Notes under the pieces: generated by a model
Told to the model about the DNA's origin: nothing
The model's input: the letters and a program-made list of their open reading frames with translations, nothing else
Databases searched by the model: none
Translations under genes and position numbers: made by a program
Shown: one piece after another, positions 7,887-16,440 of the stretch
How the letters are laid out: each line of letters begins with the position of its first letter
Position numbering within the stretch: the first letter of the stretch is position 1
Origin: DAISKN01 sp963716925
GTDB lineage: Bacteria; Acidobacteriota; Vicinamibacteria; Marinacidobacterales; SMYC01
Direction: 5' to 3'
DNA: 64,000 bases
Assembly (NCBI GenBank): GCA_963716925.1
Contig: CAVQUX010000018.1
Location: 1-64,000, forward strand

Positions 7887-8539
7887 GACTCCACCACCCG
7901 GCCCTGCTCGAGAACGATGACGCGCTTGCCCATCCTGGTGATGAGCTCGCGATCGTGGGTCGCGACCAGCACCGTGGTTCCGCGGGCGTTGATCTCCTGG
8001 AAGAGGGACATGATCTCGTAGGCGAGATCGGGGTCGAGGTTTCCCGTGGGCTCGTCGGCCAGCAGGAGCACCGGCTCGTTGATGAGGGCACGCGCCACCG
8101 CGACCCGCTGCTGCTCGCCCCCCGAGAGCTGCAGCGGGTAGCTGTGCATCCGGTGGTGCAGGCCCACCTGCTTCAGGATCTGGAACGCCCGGCGCTTCCT
8201 CTCCATCGTGTCGACCCCCATCACCCGCAGAACGAAGGCGACGTTCTCGAAGACCGTCTTGCGCCGGAGCAGCTTGAAATCCTGGAACACCACGCCGATG
8301 TCGCGCCTCAGGTAGGGAATCTTGGACTCGGGAATAGCGGAGACGTTCCTGCCGTTGACCAGGATCTGTCCCGACGTCGGAGTCTCCTCCCGGAAAATGA
8401 GCTTCAGGAACGTCGTCTTGCCGGCCCCGCTGGGGCCGGTGAGGAACACGAACTCCCCTTTGTCGATCTCGAGGGTGACGTCGGTCAGCGCCACGTTCTC
8501 GCGGCTGTACTGCTTGGAGACGTGGAACGTCTGGATCAA
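7883..8539 (-). CDS. ftsE: Cell division ATP-binding protein FtsE
   Basis: A 218-residue ABC ATPase. It has Walker A GPSGAGKTT, the Q-loop in GVVFQDFKLL, signature LSGGEQQRVAVARAL, Walker B VLLLADEPTGNLD and the switch histidine in VATHDREL. The YPLQLSGGEQQR context and the length are those of FtsE. The start is TTG 8539, which overlaps the gatB stop as TTGA; the longer open frame upstream is only a shadow of gatB. The stop overlaps udk as ATGA. Its partner ftsX is about 630 bp away on the other strand, so the two subunits must come from different transcripts. Confidence 0.9.
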   Translation of the reverse strand: MIQTFHVSKQYSRENVALTDVTLEIDKGEFVFLTGPSGAGKTTFLKLIFREETPTSGQILVNGRNVSAIPESKIPYLRRDIGVVFQDFKLLRRKTVFENVAFVLRVMGVDTMERKRRAFQILKQVGLHHRMHSYPLQLSGGEQQRVAVARALINEPVLLLADEPTGNLDPDLAYEIMSLFQEINARGTTVLVATHDRELITRMGKRVIVLEQGRVVES

Positions 8540-9999
8540 GCGTTCTTCACCGAAAGGAGGCGGACGAGCGTCTCCCTCGCGAGCTTCGGGTTCGCCTGCC
8601 CTTTCGTCGCCTTCATGACCTGGCCCACGAAGAACCCCAGGACCTTTTCCTCTCCGCTCCGGTACTGAGCTACGAGGTCGGGGTGAGCCTCGACGAGCGT
8701 CCTCACGATTCCCTCGATCGCCGCGGGGTCGGAGATCTGCGTGAGTCCTTCGCGCTCGATGATCCTCGCCGCCGGCTCTCCCGAGCCGTACATCTTCTCG
8801 AGGACCTCCCGGGCCATCTTCCCGCTCACCTTTCCCTGGTCCACGAGAGCGACGAGCTCTCCCAGGGCATCGGGGGAAACGGGGAACGCTTCGAGCGCGA
8901 CCTCCGACTCTTTCAGCTTCCGCAGGACGTCGGACATCACCCAGTTGCTCGTCGCTTTGGGGTTTCCCGAGCGCCGGGCGGCGGCCTCGAAGTAGTCGGC
9001 GAGTGCGCGCGAGCTCGTGAGCACCGAGGCGTCGTAGGCGGGGAGACCGAGCTCTGTCTCGAACCGCTCGCGCTTCGCCTTCGGAAGCTCCGGAAGCGCT
9101 CTCGCAATCTCGTCCACCATACGCGCGCTCAACTTGAGAGGCGGGAGATCGGGGTCGGGGAAATAGCGGTAGTCGTGCGCCTCCTCCTTGCTCCTCATCG
9201 GATGAGTCTCGTCCGCGTCCGGGTCGTAGAGCCTCGTCTCCTGGACCACGCGGCCTCCCTCGGTAAGGAGCGCGGCCTGCCGCTCGACCTCGTAGGCGAG
9301 GGCGCGCCCCAGGAACCGGAAAGAGTTCAGGTTCTTGATCTCGACCTTGGTGCCGAGCACGGAAGCCCCCCGCGGCCTTATGGACACGTTCCCGTCGCAG
9401 CGGAAGTTCCCCTTCTCCATGTCGGCGTCGGAGACTCCGGTGTACTGGAGGATTTCCCGGAGCGACTCCGCGTAGGCCACCGCCTCTTCCGGGCTCGAGA
9501 GCGAAGGAAGGCTCACGATCTCGATGAGCGGGACTCCGCTGCGGTTGAAATCCACGCCGCTCTTGGTGGAGGCGTCCCGGAAGCCCTCGTGTAGAAGCTT
9601 TCCCGCGTCCTCCTCCATGTGGATCCTCTCGATCCCGATCCGCCTGCGGCCGGACCCGGTCTCGATCTCGAGTCCGCCGTCCTCCGCGAGCGGCCGGTCG
9701 TACTGCGAGATCTGGTATCCCTTGGGAAGGTCGGGATAGAAGTAGTTCTTCCGGGCGAAGACCGACTCGGGGTGGACGCGGCAGCCCACGGCGAGCGCCA
9801 TCCGGGTCGCCAGCTCCACCGCGAGGCGGTTCAGGACGGGAAGCGCACCGGGAAGACCGATGCAGACCGGGCAGACGTGGGTGTTGGGCGCGTCGCCGAA
9901 CTCCGCGCGGCAGGAGCAGAAGAGCTTGGTCCGGGTCAGGAGCTGAGCGTGGCACTCGAGCCCGATGACCGTCTCGTAAGCTCCTTCCCCCGAGGTCAT
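8536..9999 (-). CDS. gatB: Aspartyl/glutamyl-tRNA amidotransferase subunit B
   Basis: A 487-residue GatB, the kinase/tRNA-binding subunit that activates misacylated Glu-tRNA(Gln) or Asp-tRNA(Asn) for transamidation. The family start is ETVIGLECHAQLLTRTKLFC, with the zinc-ligand cysteines in CSC and HVCPVCIGLPGALPVLN, then the HMEEDAGK and DFNRSGVPLIEIVS motifs. The C-terminal YqeY-like tail ends KGQANPKLARETLVRLL. ATG 9999 overlaps the acyl-CoA ligase stop (ATGA). The partner subunits gatA and gatC are not in the window. Confidence 0.95.
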   Translation of the reverse strand: MTSGEGAYETVIGLECHAQLLTRTKLFCSCRAEFGDAPNTHVCPVCIGLPGALPVLNRLAVELATRMALAVGCRVHPESVFARKNYFYPDLPKGYQISQYDRPLAEDGGLEIETGSGRRRIGIERIHMEEDAGKLLHEGFRDASTKSGVDFNRSGVPLIEIVSLPSLSSPEEAVAYAESLREILQYTGVSDADMEKGNFRCDGNVSIRPRGASVLGTKVEIKNLNSFRFLGRALAYEVERQAALLTEGGRVVQETRLYDPDADETHPMRSKEEAHDYRYFPDPDLPPLKLSARMVDEIARALPELPKAKRERFETELGLPAYDASVLTSSRALADYFEAAARRSGNPKATSNWVMSDVLRKLKESEVALEAFPVSPDALGELVALVDQGKVSGKMAREVLEKMYGSGEPAARIIEREGLTQISDPAAIEGIVRTLVEAHPDLVAQYRSGEEKVLGFFVGQVMKATKGQANPKLARETLVRLLSVKNA

Positions 10000-11795
10000 G
10001 CGGGCTCGGGCTCGTGATAGAGCTCGTCGATGAGGTGCTTGTATCGCGACTCGATGGCCGAACGTTTGGCCTTGAGGGTCGGGGTGAGCTCGCCGCGCTC
10101 GATGGTGAATTCCTCCGAGAGCAGCGCGATCTTCTTCACCCGTTCGTACTGCGCGAACTCGAGGTTCACCCTCTCCACCTGCTCCATGAGGAACGCCCGC
10201 ACCCGGGGGTGAGCCGCCATCTGCTCGCGGCTCTCCGCGGGGAGCGAGCTCTCGCGGCACCAGAGCGCGAGCTTCTCGAAGTTCGGAAGAATCAGGGCGG
10301 CGGGGAACCGCCGGCGGTTTCCCACCACCACCACGTCGGCGATGAACGCGTTGGTCTTCAGCTTTCCTTCGATCGCCTGGGGCGCGATCTTCTTTCCCCC
10401 CGCGGTGACGATGAGGTCTTTCTTGCGATCGGTGATCGTCAGGAATCCGTCGCTATCGAGGACGCCTATGTCTCCGGTGTGGAAGAAGCCGCGGGGGTCG
10501 ATCGCCTCGCGGGTCGCGCCCTCCTGCTTCCAGTAGCCTTTCATCACGTTCTCCCCCCGGGCGAGGATCTCGCCGTCCTCCGCGATCGCCACCTCGACTC
10601 CGGACACCGGAGGACCCACGGTGCCGAAGCGGATGCGGTCGGGCCGGTTCACGCTGATGACCGGCGAAGTCTCTGTGAGTCCGTAGCCCTCGAGGATGAC
10701 GATGCCCGCGGCCCAGAAGAAGGCCGCGATCTCCTTCGAGAGAGGCGCCGAGCCGGAGACGAAGTACCGGAGCTCTCCCCCGAGCCGCTGGTGAAGCTTC
10801 TTGAAGACCAGCGCCGTCGCGAGCTTGTACTTCAGGTCGAGCCTCAGCGGCGGGTTTTCGCGCCGCAGTCGATACTCTCCGTGCTCTCTTCCCGTCGCGA
10901 TCGCCCACTCGAAGATCCTGCGTTTCAGCGGGCTTCCCGCGGCGGCCGATTCCCTCACCCGCGCGTACATCTTCTCGTAGAAGCGGGGCACCATGGTCAT
11001 GAACGTGGGGTGGATCTGCCCGAGGTCCTCGAGGACGGTATCGATGCTCCCGGCAATCGCGATCGAAACGCCGGCGGCGGGGTACAGGTAATGCGCCACC
11101 ATGCGCTCGAAGACGTGAGAGTAGGGAAGCGCCGAGAGCGCCCGGTCTTTCGCTCCGACGGGAAGCGCCTGCATCGAGGCCTTCACGTTCGAGACGAAGT
11201 TGCGCTGCGTGAGCATGACTCCCTTGGGCTCACCGGTGGTCCCCGACGTATAGACGATGCTCGCCAGGTCCTCCGGGGACACGGCGCTCGCAAGCCTCTC
11301 GGCGGCGGCGGGATCCCTCTCCGCCTCCTTCCTTCCTCGAGCCTCGACCGCGTCGAGCGAGGTCCCCTCGATCGCCGTCGCGGGATCGAGGGTGATGACG
11401 TGCTCGAGCGAGGGAAGCTCGGCACGGACCTCCGCAAGCTTCTTCTGTTGAGTGGAGTCCGAGACGACGACCGCCTTCGATCCGGAGTCCTTCAAGATAT
11501 AGGCGGTCTGACGGGACGTGAGCGTGCAGTAAACGGGAACGTTCGGGGCGCCCAGGATCTGAAGCGCGGCGTCGACGAGGAACCACTCGTGGCGATTCTC
11601 GGAGAGGAGCGCGACGCGGTCACCGTGCTCGATGCCGAGGGCAGAAAGCCCGAGCGCCAGGTGGCGCGCCCGGGTGAGCCAGCTCTCCGATGAAATCTTG
11701 TGCCAGGCGCCATCCTTCTTGTAGAGAAGGGCATCGTCCTTGCGGTACGCTTTCGCCGCCTCCGCGAGAAGCTGGTTCAGTGTCTCGAACTCCAT
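9996..11795 (-). CDS. AMP-forming long-chain fatty acid-CoA ligase
   Basis: A 599-residue member of the ANL superfamily that activates a fatty acid through an acyl-adenylate to the acyl-CoA. The P-loop-like AMP motif YTSGTTGEPKGVMLTQRN, the long-chain ligase motif EGYGLTETSPVIS, GFFHTGDIG and the core ITDRKKDLIVTAGGKKIAPQ are all present. The C-terminal VERVNLEFAQYERVKKI and TPTLKAKRSAI segments follow the FadD15/AMP-binding pattern. I chose ATG 11795 because GAGGT lies 5 nt upstream; a TTG at 11807 is also in frame. It leads a four-gene minus-strand run with gatB, ftsE and udk, all joined by 4-nt overlaps. The exact chain-length preference is not visible. Confidence 0.88.
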   Translation of the reverse strand: MEFETLNQLLAEAAKAYRKDDALLYKKDGAWHKISSESWLTRARHLALGLSALGIEHGDRVALLSENRHEWFLVDAALQILGAPNVPVYCTLTSRQTAYILKDSGSKAVVVSDSTQQKKLAEVRAELPSLEHVITLDPATAIEGTSLDAVEARGRKEAERDPAAAERLASAVSPEDLASIVYTSGTTGEPKGVMLTQRNFVSNVKASMQALPVGAKDRALSALPYSHVFERMVAHYLYPAAGVSIAIAGSIDTVLEDLGQIHPTFMTMVPRFYEKMYARVRESAAAGSPLKRRIFEWAIATGREHGEYRLRRENPPLRLDLKYKLATALVFKKLHQRLGGELRYFVSGSAPLSKEIAAFFWAAGIVILEGYGLTETSPVISVNRPDRIRFGTVGPPVSGVEVAIAEDGEILARGENVMKGYWKQEGATREAIDPRGFFHTGDIGVLDSDGFLTITDRKKDLIVTAGGKKIAPQAIEGKLKTNAFIADVVVVGNRRRFPAALILPNFEKLALWCRESSLPAESREQMAAHPRVRAFLMEQVERVNLEFAQYERVKKIALLSEEFTIERGELTPTLKAKRSAIESRYKHLIDELYHEPEPA

Positions 11796-11860
11796 GATGT
11801 ACCTCAACTTGCGAGGGATGTTAACACAGCACCGAAATCCTTGGGATCCTCCGCATTGGG

Positions 11861-11866
11861 TATACT
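11861..11866 (+). promoter_or_regulatory. -10 element TATACT before folK, near-leaderless
   Basis: TATACT matches five of six -10 bases and ends 9 nt before the folK ATG, so transcription would begin about 3 nt from the start codon. There is no Shine-Dalgarno sequence and no clear -35 element. It is one of several such sites in the window. Confidence 0.45.
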
Positions 11867-11875
11867 TGCAGCAGA

Positions 11876-12385
11876 ATGCCTCGCTCCTTCCTGGGCCTTG
11901 GCTCGAACGAGGGAGATCCGCTCCGCCAGATCGAGAGCGCGCTCTCGGAGCTTCCCGAACGAGGCGTCCCGCGGATTCGAGCTTCCAGCCTCTACCGGAC
12001 CGAGCCCATCGGCGGCCCGCCCCAGGACTGGTACGTCAACGCCGTGGCGGAAGTCGGATTCGACGGTGATCCGATGGAGCTCCTTTCGGTTTGCAGGTCC
12101 ATCGAGTCGCTCCACGGGCGAATGCGCCCGGGAAGGAACGCGCCCCGAACCCTCGATCTGGATATCCTCCTCTTCGGCGCCCTCGTCCTCGCGTCACCCG
12201 AGCTCACGATTCCCCATCCCCGGCTTCGCGAGCGGCGCTTCGTTCTCGTCCCGATGGTAGAGATCGCCCCGGAGGTCGAGGACCCGATCTCGGGGCTCAC
12301 CATGCGCGAGCTGCTTTCCCGATGTCCGGATGAGAGCGCGGTCCTGAAGGTTTCCTCCGCCGGGCCCATTTCCGCGACCCGCTGA
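11876..12385 (+). CDS. folK: 2-amino-4-hydroxy-6-hydroxymethyldihydropteridine pyrophosphokinase
   Basis: A 169-residue HPPK that transfers pyrophosphate from ATP to the pterin in folate synthesis. It opens with FLGLGSNEGDP and has the substrate loop SLYRTEPIGGPPQDWYVNAV. The signature is RTLDLDILLFG, with the two metal-binding Asp residues, then LTIPHPRLRERRFVLVPMVEIAP. The length is normal. Its stop overlaps the next ATG (TGATG), so it is coupled to the deoxynucleoside kinase. A possible -10 lies 9 nt upstream with no ribosome site. folC lies about 4 kb downstream on the same strand. Confidence 0.92.
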   Translation: MPRSFLGLGSNEGDPLRQIESALSELPERGVPRIRASSLYRTEPIGGPPQDWYVNAVAEVGFDGDPMELLSVCRSIESLHGRMRPGRNAPRTLDLDILLFGALVLASPELTIPHPRLRERRFVLVPMVEIAPEVEDPISGLTMRELLSRCPDESAVLKVSSAGPISATR

Positions 12386-13008
12386 TGCGCTACCGATACG
12401 TCGCCATCGAGGGCCCTCCCGGGGTGGGGAAGTCCATCCTCGCGAAGCGGATCGCCGAGGCCCTCGACGGCGGAACGGTCCTCGAAAGCGAAGCGAATCC
12501 GTTCCTCAAGGACTTCCACGCGGGCCGCGCCGGCGCCGCGTTCCAGACGCAGATCTTCTTCCTCTTGAGCCGCTACCGGGAGCTCTCGCAGCTCGCCCAG
12601 AGGGAGCTCTTCTCGCAGATCAAGATCTCGGACTTCATCCTTCCCAAGGACAAGATCTTCGCTTACCTCAACCTCGACGACAGCGAGCTACTGCTGTACG
12701 AGAAAATCTACCGGACGCTGGCGGCCGAAATTCCCTCACCGGAGCTGGTGCTCTACCTGCAGGCGCCCGCGGAGACGCTCATCAAGCGACTTCGCCGGAG
12801 CCCGGGACAGGTTCCCGACGATTCCACGATGCGCGAGATCGTGCGCGCCTACGATTACTTCTTCTTCCACTACTCGGCGACGCCGCTTCTCGTCGTGAAC
12901 GCGTCCAACGTCGATTTCGCGAGCCCCGAGACCAATCTCGGCGACCTGGTCCAGGAGATCCGGCTCATGCCGGGAGGTACCCGGTATTACGTTCCCTCCG
13001 CCGGGTAG
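12385..13008 (+). CDS. Deoxynucleoside kinase family protein
   Basis: A 207-residue P-loop kinase of the deoxyadenosine/deoxyguanosine kinase family, which phosphorylates deoxynucleosides in salvage. The Walker A motif IEGPPGVGKS lies at residues 8-17. The QTQIFFLLSRYRELSQL helix, the catalytic-site region ISDFILPKDKIFA (a D-F-x-x-K variant of the usual DR motif) and the LVLYLQAPAETLIKRLRR segment before the lid follow family order. Specificity cannot be assigned. It starts by 1-nt overlap with folK (TGATG). Genes for this kinase next to folK also occur in other bacteria, as far as I recall. Confidence 0.85.
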   Translation: MRYRYVAIEGPPGVGKSILAKRIAEALDGGTVLESEANPFLKDFHAGRAGAAFQTQIFFLLSRYRELSQLAQRELFSQIKISDFILPKDKIFAYLNLDDSELLLYEKIYRTLAAEIPSPELVLYLQAPAETLIKRLRRSPGQVPDDSTMREIVRAYDYFFFHYSATPLLVVNASNVDFASPETNLGDLVQEIRLMPGGTRYYVPSAG

Positions 13009-13165
13009 TGGGTCGGATCCACTGCCCTCCGCCGGCCAGGCTTGTTCCGATCCTGGGGGGCGTGCTACCCTTTTCTTGAAACCATCGGGACAACATCTTC
13101 CTCTGGTGCCCCGCCTTTCTCCCGGCGGCGGAGGACTGATTTTCCATCGACTGGCGGAGGTTCCC

Positions 13166-13786
13166 ATGATCGACACCCCCTCGAGGCGCCCGGCCCTCCA
13201 CAAGCGCCGCTACATCATCGACCAGCCGTTCCAGTACCGGCTCATCCGGACGCTTCTTCTGATTTGGCTCGCGCACTCCGTTTTCTTCACCCTGGTGCTG
13301 TATTTCTTCTACGAGGGCCACCTCCGGCAGTTCTACGAGCTCGTGCCCCGTCCGGGGCTGCTTCCGCTGATCTCGCCTTCGACGCTCGTGGCACTCTCGA
13401 TCGCCTTCGTCTTCACCTTCAGCTTCGTCGTCCTCACGCTGGTTGCGGTCTACATGAGCAATCAGATCGCCGGGCCTCTCTACCGCACCAAGCAGGGCCT
13501 GGATCGTGTGGGGCGAGGCGAGTGGAGCTTCCACCTCCAGTTCCGCCAGGGCGACTTTCTGCGGGACGTCCCCGTGGCCTTCAACAACATGCTCGACAGC
13601 CTGCGCCACCAGGCGGAGATGGAAGTCGAGGAGCTCCGGGCCATCGAGGCTCTCGACGACGATCCCGGCGAATGGAGGCGGCTCGTCCGAAAGCAGCGGG
13701 AACGCAAGGAGGCGCAGCTCGGGATTGGACCGGATGCGGTGGGAATCTCCCGGGAGCCCGAGAGGGTGTCCCTTACCGTGCACTAG
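13166..13786 (+). CDS. Membrane protein with two helices and a HAMP-like domain
   Basis: A 206-residue inner-membrane protein. There is a short cytoplasmic N-terminus (HKRRYIIDQPFQYRLI), a first helix (residues ~30-52), a brief periplasmic loop and a second helix near residues 73-98. A HAMP-like segment follows (ISNQIAGPLYRTKQGLDRVGRGEW in outline), then a charged helical tail. It lacks any output domain, so it could be a signalling adaptor. I chose ATG 13166 because GGAGG lies 5 nt upstream. It precedes the Ser/Thr kinase gene by 77 bp in the same direction, which suggests but does not prove a functional link. Confidence 0.6.
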   Translation: MIDTPSRRPALHKRRYIIDQPFQYRLIRTLLLIWLAHSVFFTLVLYFFYEGHLRQFYELVPRPGLLPLISPSTLVALSIAFVFTFSFVVLTLVAVYMSNQIAGPLYRTKQGLDRVGRGEWSFHLQFRQGDFLRDVPVAFNNMLDSLRHQAEMEVEELRAIEALDDDPGEWRRLVRKQRERKEAQLGIGPDAVGISREPERVSLTVH

Positions 13787-13863
13787 CGGACCCGAGCGCG
13801 AACGGCCGAGTTTGGCATATTATTGTCGCTTTCTCGACTTCGAGCTCGAGGTCGCCCCAGGAT

Positions 13864-15168
13864 ATGACCAAAAGGAACGACGGAAAGCCTCTCCGGGACG
13901 GCGCTCCCTATAGCGACATTCTCGGGGTCGACCCTTCCGTCGTCAAAGAGAAAGTCCGGCGGGGATCCGAGGAAGGCCGGGATCTCCTCACCTCCAACGA
14001 CCTCTTCGGCGACATCATCGACGATTTCCGGCCCCAACCCGGCGCTCCCGGAGAAGGCCCGCCTCGCCCTCCCGACTTCGAGTCCGCGGGAACCGACCCC
14101 TTCACCCCGGGAACCCCGAAGCCCGTGGCGAGCGGGAAGGGCTACAACCTCCTCGATGCCGCGTACTCGACCCTTCTCAAGGACTCCCACCTCCACCGGG
14201 ACGTCGAGAGGCTCGAGAAGCTGACGAACCCGGAGGGGCCTCCCGAGGACAGCGCGGACTACGGCCGCTACTCCCTCCTGGAGAAGGTCGCGACCGGCGG
14301 GATGGCCGAGGTCTTCCGCGCCAAGCGCAAGGGGGTCGAAGGCTTCGAGAAGGTGGTCGCCGTCAAGCGGATCCTCCCGCACCTGTCGAGCAACAAGGAG
14401 TTCGTCGAGATGTTCATCGAAGAGGCCAAGATGGTGGCCTCGTTGTCGCACCCGAACATCGTCCAGATCTTCGACCTGGGCAAGATCGACGAGACCTACT
14501 ACATCGCGATGGAGTTCGTGGAAGGCAAAGATCTGAGGACAATCCTCACCCGGGCCCGCACCCGGAACACGCTTCCGGCCGTCGACCTCGCGGCGCTCAT
14601 CGCCGCCCGGGTGAGCGCCGCCCTGGAATACGCGCACCGTCACCGGGACGGCGAGGGACAGGAGCTCCGCATCGTCCACCGCGACGTGAGCCCGCAGAAC
14701 ATCCTTCTCTCCGACGAGGGGGAGGTCAAGCTCGTCGACTTCGGGATCGCCAAGGCTGCGACCAAAGCGTCCCATACGGACACCGGCTCGCTTCGAGGGA
14801 AGCTCCTCTACATGTCGCCGGAGCAGGCCTGGGGAAAGCCTCTCGACAAACGGTCCGACCTGTTCGCGCTCGGGGCGGTTTTCTTCGAGATCCTGACCGG
14901 CCATCTCCTCTTCAGCGCCAGCTCGGAGATGAGCATCCTCGAGCGCGTCCGGGAGGCTCGCTTCGTGCCCCCCTCGTCCTTGAACCCCGCGGTTCCCATC
15001 GAGCTCGAGGCGGTGGTGATGCGGCTCCTGAACAAGAACCCGGTGGAGCGGTACCAGGACGCCTCCGAAGTGCTCCTGGACCTGGATTCCTATCTGCGCC
15101 GACGTCCGGCGGTGGGCTCGGGGGACCTTTCTCGATTCGTCAAAAGGCTCTTCGAGATGGACCCATAG
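13864..15168 (+). CDS. Hanks-type Ser/Thr protein kinase, soluble
   Basis: A 434-residue kinase. The N-terminal ~135 residues are Pro/Gly/Asp-rich and of no recognised family. The catalytic domain follows from about residue 138: glycine loop VATGGMAEVF, VAIK-type lysine in VAVKRIL, catalytic loop HRDVSPQNILL, DFG in VDFGIAKA, and MSPEQAWG in the activation segment. It ends about 30 residues after the fold, with no membrane helix, PASTA or TPR module, so it is probably cytosolic. The extension may dock substrates. ATG 13864 is used; the longer upstream frame overlaps the previous gene and looks non-coding. The coiled-coil gene starts 16 nt later. Confidence 0.88.
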   Translation: MTKRNDGKPLRDGAPYSDILGVDPSVVKEKVRRGSEEGRDLLTSNDLFGDIIDDFRPQPGAPGEGPPRPPDFESAGTDPFTPGTPKPVASGKGYNLLDAAYSTLLKDSHLHRDVERLEKLTNPEGPPEDSADYGRYSLLEKVATGGMAEVFRAKRKGVEGFEKVVAVKRILPHLSSNKEFVEMFIEEAKMVASLSHPNIVQIFDLGKIDETYYIAMEFVEGKDLRTILTRARTRNTLPAVDLAALIAARVSAALEYAHRHRDGEGQELRIVHRDVSPQNILLSDEGEVKLVDFGIAKAATKASHTDTGSLRGKLLYMSPEQAWGKPLDKRSDLFALGAVFFEILTGHLLFSASSEMSILERVREARFVPPSSLNPAVPIELEAVVMRLLNKNPVERYQDASEVLLDLDSYLRRRPAVGSGDLSRFVKRLFEMDP

Positions 15169-15184
15169 GAGCTATCCTTTGGCC

Positions 15185-15418
15185 ATGAAAGCACCCGAAG
15201 GCATGGTCCCGCTCTCGAAGGAAGAGGCCGAGCTCTTCGAGCGGAGGCTTGCCATGGTCCGGAAACAGCTCGAAGGCATCGACCAGGAGATCGAGAAAGA
15301 GCTCCGGGAGGTCCGGGAGCGGATCGACGCCCTCCAGGAGAAGCGCAAAGCGGCGCTGAAGGTCTACGACGCGGCCTGCACCATGCTCGGGATCGAGAAC
15401 GATCTGGGCCAGGATTGA
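15185..15418 (+). CDS. Small coiled-coil protein of unknown function
   Basis: A 77-residue, highly charged protein. Residues ~11-58 form one predicted coiled coil with heptad spacing (EEAELFERRLAMVRKQLEGI, then EKELREVRERIDALQEKR), followed by a short C-terminal segment containing a single cysteine. I recognise no family. It begins 16 nt after the kinase stop, so it is likely co-transcribed and could be a partner or substrate. TATCCT ends 6 nt before the ATG and there is no Shine-Dalgarno sequence. Confidence 0.6.
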   Translation: MKAPEGMVPLSKEEAELFERRLAMVRKQLEGIDQEIEKELREVRERIDALQEKRKAALKVYDAACTMLGIENDLGQD

Positions 15419-15434
15419 GCTCCCGGACCCCGGT

Positions 15435-15463
15435 TTGACCTCCCCCCCGACCGCTGGTACGAT
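15435..15463 (+). promoter_or_regulatory. Sigma-70-like promoter of accD (TTGACC-N17-TACGAT)
   Basis: TTGACC at 15435-15440 (five of six bases) and TACGAT at 15458-15463 (five of six) with an ideal 17-bp spacer. Transcription would start near 15470, about 10 nt before the accD ATG, leaving no room for a normal ribosome site. Confidence 0.6.
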
Positions 15464-15479
15464 CGTCGAACTTGACTCT

Positions 15480-16406
15480 ATGAGCTGGTTCAAGAAGGAA
15501 AAGACCCCCCTCGCTCCCATTCGAAAGAGCCGCATGCCCGAGGGCTTGTGGACCAAGTGCCGGGAGTGCTCGGAGATCCTGTATACGAAGGAGATCGTCC
15601 GGAACCTGAGCGTTTGTCCTAAATGTAACTACCACATGGGGTTGACGTCTCGGGAGAGGGCCCGTTCGATCCTGGACGACGGGAGATTCGAGGAGCTCGA
15701 GCGCGGAATGCGCTCGAACGACCCTCTGCACTTCACCGATACGAAGCCCTACGGCGACCGGCTTTCGAAGAGCCAGCAGTCGACGGGACTCGACGACGCG
15801 GTTCTGATCGCCCGGGGCAAAGTCTCCGGGATCCCTGTGATTATCGCGGTCATGGAGTACGGCTTCATCGGCGGAAGCATGGGCGTGGTCGTCGGGGAGA
15901 AGATCACCCGCGCCGTGGAGCGCTCGATCGCGGAGCATTCCCCCCTGCTCATCGTCTCACGCTCCGGCGGGGCGCGGATGCAGGAGGGGGCGATTTCGCT
16001 CATGCAGATGGCCAAGATCAGCTCCGCTCTTGCCCGCCTCGACGAAGCCAGAGTTCCATACATCTCGATTCTGACCGACCCCACGACCGGGGGGGTGACC
16101 GCGAGCTTCGCCATGCTCGGCGACTTCAACATCGCGGAGCCCAAAGCCCTCATCGGCTTCGCCGGGCCCCGGGTCATCGAGCAGACGATCCGGCAGCCGC
16201 TGCCCGCGGGGTTTCAGCGGTCCGAGTACCTCCTCGAGCACGGCATGCTCGATATGATCGTCGAGCGCGGGGCCATGAAAGACACGCTTTCGAAGCTCCT
16301 GCGCTTCCTGACCGCCCCCTCGAAGCCGCCGAAGCTCGAAATCCGGATAGCGCCTACCGAGATTCCGGTGCCGATGCCCAGCCCGACCGCGCAGGAATCC
16401 GCCTGA
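15480..16406 (+). CDS. accD: Acetyl-CoA carboxylase carboxyltransferase subunit beta
   Basis: A 308-residue AccD, which with AccA moves the carboxyl group from biotin to acetyl-CoA, giving malonyl-CoA for fatty acid synthesis. The N-terminal zinc ribbon has C27, C30, C46 and C49. The crotonase-fold core contains GKVSGIPVIIAVMEYGFIGG in outline, GARMQEG and the oxyanion region TTGGVTASFAMLGD. The start is ATG 15480, ten bases after the predicted transcription start. folC follows 34 nt later in the same direction, the common accD-folC pairing. Confidence 0.95.
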   Translation: MSWFKKEKTPLAPIRKSRMPEGLWTKCRECSEILYTKEIVRNLSVCPKCNYHMGLTSRERARSILDDGRFEELERGMRSNDPLHFTDTKPYGDRLSKSQQSTGLDDAVLIARGKVSGIPVIIAVMEYGFIGGSMGVVVGEKITRAVERSIAEHSPLLIVSRSGGARMQEGAISLMQMAKISSALARLDEARVPYISILTDPTTGGVTASFAMLGDFNIAEPKALIGFAGPRVIEQTIRQPLPAGFQRSEYLLEHGMLDMIVERGAMKDTLSKLLRFLTAPSKPPKLEIRIAPTEIPVPMPSPTAQESA

Positions 16407-16440
16407 GGCGGGTCTCGCGGACCGTCGCTATCTCGGGCCC

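Noticed and set aside
7883..9955. A 690-codon minus-strand frame that contains FtsE at its end
   Set aside because: Only the last 218 residues are FtsE. The upstream part is gatB read in the wrong frame, since gatB occupies that DNA with all its motifs.
13042..13863. An N-terminal extension of about 270 residues to the Ser/Thr kinase
   Set aside because: It overlaps the HAMP-like membrane protein gene in another frame and is Arg/Pro/Ala-rich, so the kinase starts at 13864.
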